Source of the DNA: Phaeoceros laevis
Lineage: Eukaryota > Anthocerotophyta > Anthocerotopsida > Notothyladales
Direction of reading: 5' to 3'
Length of the DNA: 26,271 nt
Assembly: GCA_049999765.1 (NCBI GenBank)
Contig: JBNGIQ010008818.1
Location: 33,821 to 60,091 of the forward strand
A program made the translations under genes and the position numbers. A model generated the notes under the pieces. That model saw only the letters and a program-made list of their open reading frames with translations. It was not told the origin of the DNA and searched no databases. Positions 19,986 through 26,271 of the stretch are shown in pieces. Every line of letters starts with the position of its first letter. Positions within the stretch are counted from its first letter, which is position 1.

Positions 19986-21780
19986 ATGGACGACTCCCTC
20001 AGCTTCGACTTCGAGGGCGGCTTAGAGAATGTAGCTGCGCCTACGCATGTGGGGCTCGGGGAAGCTCCAGGTTTGGCCCCGTCGCTGGCACCCCTGCCAT
20101 CAGGCGTGGGTCAGCAGGCTGCAGCAGCACCGGGACCAGGTGGATTGTTTTCAGGTTCCTCTAAAGCTCCACAAGGCAGGAAAAATTATAGGCAGACGGT
20201 GTGCCGCCACTGGTTGAGGGGGCTGTGTATGAAGGGGGATGCCTGCGGATTTCTGCATCAATATGACAAATCGCGCATGCCGGTATGCCGGTTTTTTGCC
20301 AAGTTTGGGGAGTGCCGTGAGCCTGACTGCATCTACAAACACACCAATGAGGACATCAAGGAATGCAACATGTAGGCCTGCTCTAACTTTGTAAACACTC
20401 ACTGGTATAGTAGGATTTTTGGTTAGAATCTGATAAGTGATTACTGTTTATAGGTACAAGTTGGGGTTCTGCCCAAATGGTCCTGATTGCCGTTATCGAC
20501 ATCAGAAGATTCAGGGGTCTGCACCCTCAATCGAAAGCGTTGTTCAAAAGCTTTCGCTACGAGTGTATGCTGGAAATGGTGGTCACCATGGGAGACAGCA
20601 AAAGAACCAACCCCATGGTCATGGAGATGGACCCTCTTGGCAACAACCTCCAGCCGGCACTTTGGTGCCACCAGATCGAGCAGAAGACTTGCAAAACCAT
20701 GCACAGTTTCAGAGAGGTCCGCAGCCAGATCAACCACAAGCTTCGCCTGCACAACAAGGTCAGCCTGGGGTACAGCACCAAGTTGGAAACGGCTCACAAC
20801 CCGCTGCAAAAGTGGAGTCCCTGTCTACTCCTCTTCCTCAGGGTTACTCAAGGTTAGTAAATAGTCCTCGGTGAACTGCCGTTGTGTAGCTGTCTACCAT
20901 TTGTTTTGGACTGCGGTGGAACAAGCTAGCATCATGCTTGGATGGTTTAACAGACTGAAAGTGTGGCACTGCAGGTTTTTCATAGTGAAAAGTAGCAACA
21001 GAGAAAATTTGAACCTCTCGCTGGAGAGAGGACTTTGGGCAACACATCGGAACAATGAGTCTAAGCTGAATGAAGCCTATGATTCTTGTGATAATGTCAT
21101 CTTGATATTTTCTGTCAATGAGACACGACACTTCCAGGTTGGTCAGTGGTCACGCTTGCAGCAGTTGTTCCGAACTTGACCCTCACCATTCAGGGCTTTC
21201 CAACCTTTTTTCTTTTCCATATAACAGGGATGTGCTCAGATGGTGTCAAAAATTGGAGGTATTGTTGGAGCAGGCGGCTGGAAGTACGACCGTGGAACTG
21301 CCCATTATGGGCGAAACTTCCGATTGAAGTGGCTAAAGGTCCATCCTTCGAGTGCCAACCCAACAGTTCATGATGGGCTCTGATTTGAAGATAAGGAAGT
21401 GTTTCTGTACTGACTTGCGGGAACCGCCTTGAGTGCAGTTACGTGAGCTGTCGTTTAACAAGACTAGGCACTTAAGGAACTCCTACAATGATAACCTTCC
21501 TGTCAAGGTCCGGTGCTCTCAACTGCCCCAGTAATTACATGGTGTTACATGGCGGTTATGTTAACTTCTGGACATGTATTGATTTTTGTGGTTTGGCTCA
21601 CCAGATAAGCAGGGATTGTCAAGAGTTGGAACCGTCTGTGGGAGAGCAGTTGGCTTCTCTTTTGTATTTGGAACCTGACAGTGATTTAATGGTATGTTCA
21701 CCANNNNNNNNNNTGAGAGTGAAGATGAGGCACCCCGCAGGTCAAGACATGGGGAAGGGAGAAAGAGAAGACGAGATTAG
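19986..21780 (+). CDS. CPSF30: CPSF30 with YTH domain, interrupted by assembly gap
   Basis: Exons seen are 19986-20371, 20454-20852, 20975-21137, 21228-21338, 21439-21507 and 21605-21691, then ten Ns, then the final coding piece 21714-21780. This is the plant 30 kDa cleavage and polyadenylation specificity factor, which binds pre-mRNA for 3' end formation. Three CCCH fingers are intact: CRHWLRGLC..C..H, CRFFAKFGEC..C..H, and CNM|YKLGFC..C..H split by intron 1. A Gln/Pro-rich linker follows, then a YTH domain that reads N6-methyladenosine (FFIVKSSNREN, GLWATHRNNESKLNEA, VILIFSVNETRHFQ, GCAQMVSKIGG, GTAHYGRNFRLKWLK, and after it SRDCQELEPSVGEQLASLL). The tail is ESEDEAPRRSRHGEG plus a basic end, as in other plants. 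The start MDDSLSFDFEGGL is the first ATG. Only the stretch between the YTH-adjacent exon and the tail is missing. Confidence 0.92.
21704..21713. other. Assembly gap (10 N)
   Basis: Ten Ns sit 12 bases past the donor of CPSF30 exon 6. The family normally has well over 100 further residues (acidic, then Gly/Met/Pro-rich) here, so the true gap must be much longer than ten bases or the join is wrong. Confidence 0.98.
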
Positions 21781-21914
21781 GAGGAATGGTAAACTGGAGC
21801 ACCCGTCTGGGATCAGGCAGGTGACACTAGATCAGAAATGCGAGTGGGAGCTGAATGAAGACTGGCTGAGACTGGTTGTTTTGTTATTAGAGGAGTCAAA
21901 TCTCCCCAGTGTTG

Positions 21915-22324
21915 TCTAGAGGACAATTTTGACCCTGCTGGGTCGTACTTCATGCACAGAATGAATGGCCCTATAATGAGAGCAAATCGACTGATGGGTA
22001 TGCCATTTCCTCCACTATATCCCGGTGGAGTTGGCAAGAATAGGGGACCTAGGAATTCTGAGGATATGCGCCTATTAAAGAAATCTCATCATTGCGTCTG
22101 GAAAGAATATATCGTCAGGTTTGCAGAGGCGAATTCCAGAATCCTCTGGTCAGGGTGAATTTTATGGACAGGATGCAATTGATCATCAGCCCATGGAAGT
22201 ACAGGACATTTGAAGGATGAGGACCGTGAGAGTGAAGATGAGGCACTTTGAAGGATGAGGAAGGTGAGAGTGAAGATGAGGCACCCCGCAGGTCACGACA
22301 CGGGAAGAGAAAAAGATGCACTAG
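21915..22324 (+). pseudogene. Broken second copy of late CPSF30 coding sequence
   Basis: After the CPSF30 stop, sequence resembling the missing late region appears: a Met/Gly/Pro-rich stretch with GPIMRANRLMGMPFPP and LYPGG (about 21950-22035), an acidic/Gln stretch GEFYGQDAIDHQPMEVQD (about 22155-22206), and two more copies of the ESEDEA tail (22227-22244 and about 22265 onward, with PRRSRHGK). The tail is disrupted by a 37/38 bp tandem duplication (22207-22243 and 22244-22281) that changes frame. One tail copy ends in TGA at once, while the other reads on into different sequence. It could be a partial tandem duplicate, a second allele placed in series by the assembler, or the true late exons with the post-gap tail misplaced. 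Confidence 0.65.
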
Positions 22325-22352
22325 TGGAAAGAGGAGCCCCAATAGACATCTT

Positions 22353-22933
22353 AATTGACCCTTCAATGTCAAATGAATCGTTGAGGAGGTTCATTTCAAT
22401 TAACATATGAATATGAATTTCACATGTTAAATGTGTGACGTCAATCAATTCGCGAGTATACAATTGACATTCTTAAGGCACATAGCAAACAATAGATGAA
22501 ACAACATTTGTTACTCACTATAGATACCACATTCTAATAAACATAGAAGCTTATGATTATTTTGACATAAATTTGCACTTTGGATTTTTTAATTTAATAT
22601 ACACTAGGTACCACATACAATCATATCACTTCTCAAACAACATTAGTGTAAATGATCTACTTCCCACATGACATGACTTTGATATGAACAATCGAAGTCA
22701 TGTTTATTTCCATGAAATAATTGACACTTGAATGTCAAATGAATCCTTGAGGAGGTTCACTTAAATTAACATATGAATGTGAATTTCACATGTTAAATCA
22801 TTAAATGTATGCCGTCAATTCCAAGTATACAAGTATACAAGGCACATGGCAAACAATAGACAAAACAACATTTGTTACTCACTATAGATACAACAGCTAA
22901 TAAACATAGAATCTTATGATTATTTTGACATAA
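22353..22933. repeat. ~216 bp direct repeat pair, 366 bp apart
   Basis: Copies at 22353-22570 and 22719-22933 share long blocks such as tgtcaaatgaatc(g/c)ttgagg, gtgaatttcacatgttaaat-like words, caacatttgttactcacta and cttatgattattttgaca. They are AT-rich with small indels. The 150 bp between them is also AT-rich. No open frame or terminal repeats were found; this may be a satellite-like or MITE-derived unit. Confidence 0.85.
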
Positions 22934-23622
22934 CGATTTGGCATAGACGTGGGGATTGGAAACGGGTGCGTGCTTAACTCTATCCCTATCAAACTGAGGG
23001 CTATTCACATAACATCAAGGTATAGTTGCGAACTATGCCGCACCATCCGCTGACCGGCCGCACCATCCGGGGGCATAAAAGCAGCAAGGGAGCGCAATCC
23101 GGACTCCCACAGGCTCTTTTCAGCGGTGCCAGGGCAAGAATCAGCAGTGGCCAAAGAGGCAGAAAGGCAAGCAAGGAGGCAATGCAGCAGGGCTTCCCCC
23201 TCAGCAGCAAAGCGCAGCTCTTGGTAGTGGTGGTGCTCCCCTTTGCAACGGTGTGGTAGAAAAGGGGGGGGCGGGGCGGCACCTACAGCGGCAGCAGCTG
23301 CGGCGCAACAGCAGCAGCCGATGGAAGGAGCGGCTGGCGGCTAGGCTGGGAGAGGGATACAACAGGCAGAGGAGAGACAAGAGGCCGAGCCCAAGGGAGA
23401 AAGGGGGGGAGGCAGGTAGTCTAGGCTAGGCTAGCCAAAGCCGGAGGGTGAAGAAGAAGAGAGTAGCTGGGGGCTGTGTCTTGGCCTCTGGTGGCGGGGC
23501 TGGACAATAAAGAGCGTGAAACTCCCCAGGGAGCCGGTTACTCTTCCTTCCTTCCCCTCTCCCATCCATCCATCCATCCATTCGTCCGTCCAAAACCAAT
23601 AACCAACTCAACCCAGCCCGGC
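22934..23622. other. Non-coding, low-complexity stretch before the LTR
   Basis: No gene is supported. The composition changes sharply from AT-rich to purine- and GC-rich (runs of g, gcagcagc words), and a short CCAT microsatellite lies at 23562-23581. It may be old repeat DNA into which the retrotransposon inserted. Confidence 0.5.
23562..23581. repeat. (CCAT)5 microsatellite
   Basis: Five consecutive CCAT units are followed by degenerate tcgtccgtcc. It lies about 40 bp before the inferred LTR start. Confidence 0.9.
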
Positions 23623-23865
23623 TGTCATGGTAACTAGATAAGGGTTAAAGTAATAACGGGGGTAAAAGAGGTTTCAAGACTTTATCGAGTATTACTTAGT
23701 CTTTTTGAGTAACAACGTTACCGCACATGCTAATGCCGGAATTAACGGCTTGTTAACGCATGCAATGGCTTAGAGTGGCATGCAACCGTGCCCGTTTTGG
23801 GCTTGCGACATCTTTAAATAATGAAGAGCGTGCCTGAGAGAGGCACCAGTTTTTGTGTCATAACA
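23623..23865 (+). repeat. Inferred 5' LTR (about 243 bp)
   Basis: The right end is well placed: it ends tgtcataaca, two bases before the primer-binding site. The left end is a guess at TGTCATGG, giving the usual TG...CA termini. A TATA-like ctttaaata lies near 23812-23820. Without the 3' LTR the left border cannot be proven. Confidence 0.5.
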
Positions 23866-23867
23866 AC

Positions 23868-23880
23868 TGGTATCAGAGCC
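23868..23880 (+). other. Primer-binding site for initiator Met-tRNA
   Basis: The sequence tggtatcagagcc is the standard plant retrotransposon primer-binding site complementary to the 3' end of initiator tRNA-Met. It marks where minus-strand DNA synthesis starts and fixes the end of the 5' LTR. Confidence 0.93.
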
Positions 23881-24266
23881 CCTGTCGAATGCAAACGACA
23901 GATCCTATGAATGAGTGACACAGATCGGCTGCTGGCGTCGCTGCCATTCATCGTGGACTTACCCCGAAATCGGGCAGTACATATTAGAATTTGGTGCATC
24001 ATCTCTGAATTGTGTCCTCCTTTGCATGCAGAGCTAATAAGTGGGTTGGTTCTTGTGAAGTGCTACTGGAGGAGGTTGCCACTACCACGCATCATCAGGA
24101 TAGTGGAACTATTGCTTACCAAAATTACGAGAACCTGAGACGGCAGAGTGGACGCTGGCAGAGGAGGGAGCTTGGAGAGTGTTGTGCCATCACCTAGGAG
24201 AAGTTTTGTACCTTGTCGGACCCGGGACAAAGAGATTCCGAGCGCAAGTCGACGCCATCATCAGAG

Positions 24267-25384
24267 ATGGGAGATCACAGCGAGATGCCGCCTGAGCTGT
24301 TGGAGCCAGGAGCGGCAATGCAGCTAGTGCGGGCTCAAGCGGAGAGGTTGGCGCAACTGGAGGCAGTGCTCCAACAGCGACAAGCCAAGGCAGACCAGGC
24401 CATGCAGGCCGCCCAGACAGCCCGCGCTGAGCAATTGGTGCAGGCATCACGCGCTGTCCAGGCCACCCAAGCAGCACAGGAAGCTCACGCGGCCGCGCAA
24501 GCTGCCAACGCTGCGCGGGCGGCGCAGGCATTGCACCAAGTCCAGGCCACACATTAGATCGGAGAAAGCTCGCTAATGGAGGGAGCCGTATGCGAATTCC
24601 TAAACCTGACAGTTATGAAGGTCGAAGAGATGCCCTAGCTGTTGAACAATGGTTGTACCAAATCGGACAGTACACCTACAGGAGGTGGCAGAGGACCGAC
24701 ATGTTGGGTTCGCCAGTGCATACTTGAAAGGGCCGACTCTGTTGTGGTGGCTGTAACGCGAGTTGCAAGTGCAGAAGGGAGAAGCACTCCCTTACATGGA
24801 TCTGGAGACCTTTGCAGCTGGAATATGAGAACAATTTGTTCCCGTGCAGGGCAAAGTGGAAGCAAGAGATAAGTTGGCCAAGTTGGTGCAGAAAGGAACT
24901 GTCGCTGCATATTCTGAAGAGTTTCTTTCACTTGTGCTCGCAGTTCCTGGCATGACAGAGGAAGAGAAGGTGGATCGGTATACCCGAGGGCTAAGACGGC
25001 AAGCTCGGAGAGAGGTAACCCTTCGAGAATGCGTTACTCTTCAACATGCCATGACCATAGCCAGCAAAGTAGATGCTTTGTTCTTTGAAGCGACGGGACG
25101 GACAGCACCAAATACGGGGATGAGGGTGTTTCGATCACCAGTAGATGAAGCAGTGCCCATGGAACTTGGGACAGCTGCGAGAGTTCAACGGGGAATGTTA
25201 TAATTGTGGGAATTGGGGACACAGGGCCTCAGAATGCACACAAGGTCCCACTTGTCCACGAGGGAGAGGAGCTGGAGGACAGGGACGAGGAAGGAGGGGC
25301 CCCAACAGGCAGATGCTTAGGCGTCAAGTGAATCATGTAGAAGAAACGGTGACGGAAAACAAGTGCCCTCAGCCGGAGGGGTGA
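24267..25384 (+). pseudogene. Decayed gag with CCHC zinc knuckle
   Basis: The capsid/nucleocapsid precursor is recognisable but broken. An Ala/Gln-rich coiled coil (to a stop at about 24555) is followed by KPDSYEGRRDALAVEQWLY in another register (about 24600), then capsid-like EEFLSLVLAVPGMTEEEK and RYTRGLRRQAR (24920-25010). Last is the zinc knuckle CYNCGNWGHRASEC (C-x2-C-x4-H-x4-C, about 25194-25235), which sits in a different frame from the capsid part. At least three frame changes and several stops separate these pieces. A tail rich in Gly and Arg follows the knuckle, as is usual for RNA binding. Confidence 0.85.
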
Positions 25385-26271
25385 AGGCTAAGGGTATGAC
25401 AAACCCCGAGATGACACAGTGCAGGAGGGTAAGCAACCTGTTCAAGGTAGTTGGTAAGCTAAATGGTAGAGATTGTGTCTTTCTTATTGATTGTGGAGCC
25501 ACGAGCAACTTTCTGTCATTAAGCTTTGCTCGTAAGCATGGATTTCTCACCAGAAAGGAAGGAGGCAGTGTTAGTTTTGGTGATGGACGAGCTGCTGCAC
25601 AGCCCTCCCAGATTAGCAGGCGTCTGAATATGCGAATTGGAGAGCACAGGGAATACCTAGAATTTGTAGCAACTACTCTAGACAGTAGTTATGATGCCAT
25701 TCTTGGTATGCCCTAGTTGGAGTATCACAATCCGGCAGTAACATGGGAAACGAGAGAATTGATCTTACGGTTGGGACAGAAACAGGTCATCATCAGGGGA
25801 GGGAAACCATGTCGAATGGATCAGGATGCTGCAGCACAAATCCATCAGGTGAGTGCTCGTGCTATCAATCGTGACTTGAAGAAGAGAGGCACTCAGTTTC
25901 TACTTTGCACAGTTAGGCAAAAAAGCAAGACTGAACAGCAGCATGACCCGAACACTGACCCAAAACTGCGGCAGCTGTTACAGGAGTACAGTGACATGTT
26001 AGTCGATGGACTACCAGCAGGCTTGCCACCTTCCAGGTCATATGATCATGGCCTTGAGTTGTTACCAGGACAGCATAAGCCGCCCAACAGACCAGTGTAC
26101 AAGTTGTCCCCTGCTGAATTGCTGGAGGCCAAGAGACAGATCGAACAGCTGCTCGAAAGAGGTTATATTCGACCATCCCGTTCACCCTATGGTGCTCCCA
26201 TTCTGTTCACTAAGAAGAAAAATGGAGGACTTCGAATGTGCATAGACTATAGAGGTCTCAACAACATCACT
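25363..26271 (+). pseudogene. Gypsy pol fragment: protease and start of RT, one stop
   Basis: One frame is open from about 25363 to the window end except for a TAG at 25714-25716. The retroviral-type aspartic protease holds its active-site loop FLIDCGATSNF and the flap-side AILGMP. The stop follows directly after GMP. Beyond it come linker sequence, the RT entry region ([35 protein letters not shown]) and RT block 1 ([10 protein letters not shown]) at the very edge. The protease has Cys where most relatives have Ser or Thr after the catalytic Asp. The polyprotein probably once followed gag in one reading frame. Confidence 0.88.

Larger units (their letters stand above)
23623..26271 (+). mobile_element. 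Ty3/gypsy LTR retrotransposon, 5' part, degenerate
   Basis: The order is LTR, Met-tRNA primer-binding site, gag, aspartic protease, then the N-terminal part of reverse transcriptase, which is cut by the window edge. Protease directly followed by RT without integrase between them indicates the gypsy (Metaviridae-like) order rather than copia. Frameshifts in gag and a stop between protease and RT show that this copy is not autonomous. The 3' LTR and target-site duplication lie outside the window. Confidence 0.92.

Noticed and set aside
23001-23282. 93-codon hydrophobic minus-strand frame
   Set aside because: Low-complexity Leu/Pro/Cys-rich translation of GC-rich repeat DNA; no conserved features.

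Overview
The window looks like nuclear DNA of a land plant. It holds seven protein-coding genes, six of them spliced, followed by one decayed LTR retrotransposon that runs off the right edge. Plant-type families are clear: a pantothenate kinase fused to a DUF89 phosphatase, a CPSF30 with a YTH domain, an E-class PLS pentatricopeptide repeat protein, a CYP71-clan P450, and a FIS1 of the plant type. Introns are very short (77-179 bp in the 22-exon PanK gene). Together with the style of the PPR protein this hints at a seed-free plant, perhaps a lycophyte, but I cannot fix the species.

Layout. Positions 1-3440 have no gene I can defend; they hold short direct repeats and a dense cluster of palindromes. 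A five-exon gene on + (3441-4936) encodes a seven-transmembrane protein of the plant RGS1 type that ends in a coiled coil, with no RGS domain visible. A SWIB-domain gene (-, 5458-6376) and FIS1 (+, 6716-7934) are head to head over about 340 bp. FIS1 faces the PanK/DUF89 gene (-, 8344-13384) tail to tail, with a duplicated 160 bp segment between the two stops. A five-exon P450 (+, 14444-16460) converges on the intronless PPR gene (-, 16667-19030). The PPR gene diverges from CPSF30/YTH (+, 19986-21780).

CPSF30 is interrupted by a 10-N assembly gap that hides its middle-to-late exons. The real C-terminal tail reappears just after the gap. It is followed by a second, broken copy of late CPSF30 sequence (about 21915-22324), so there is either a partial duplication or a misassembly. 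Next come two 216 bp direct repeat copies (22353-22933) and low-complexity DNA. A Ty3/gypsy element follows from about 23623: LTR, Met-tRNA primer site, gag with zinc knuckle, protease and the start of RT. It carries several frameshifts and stops.

The host genes do not form a pathway. Most are single housekeeping genes: coenzyme A synthesis, organelle fission, mRNA 3' end processing, organelle RNA metabolism. The 7TM coiled-coil protein is the least ordinary gene. Exon borders were chosen by eye from splice consensus, reading-frame continuity and family conservation; all seven gene models keep frame throughout, apart from the gap in CPSF30.
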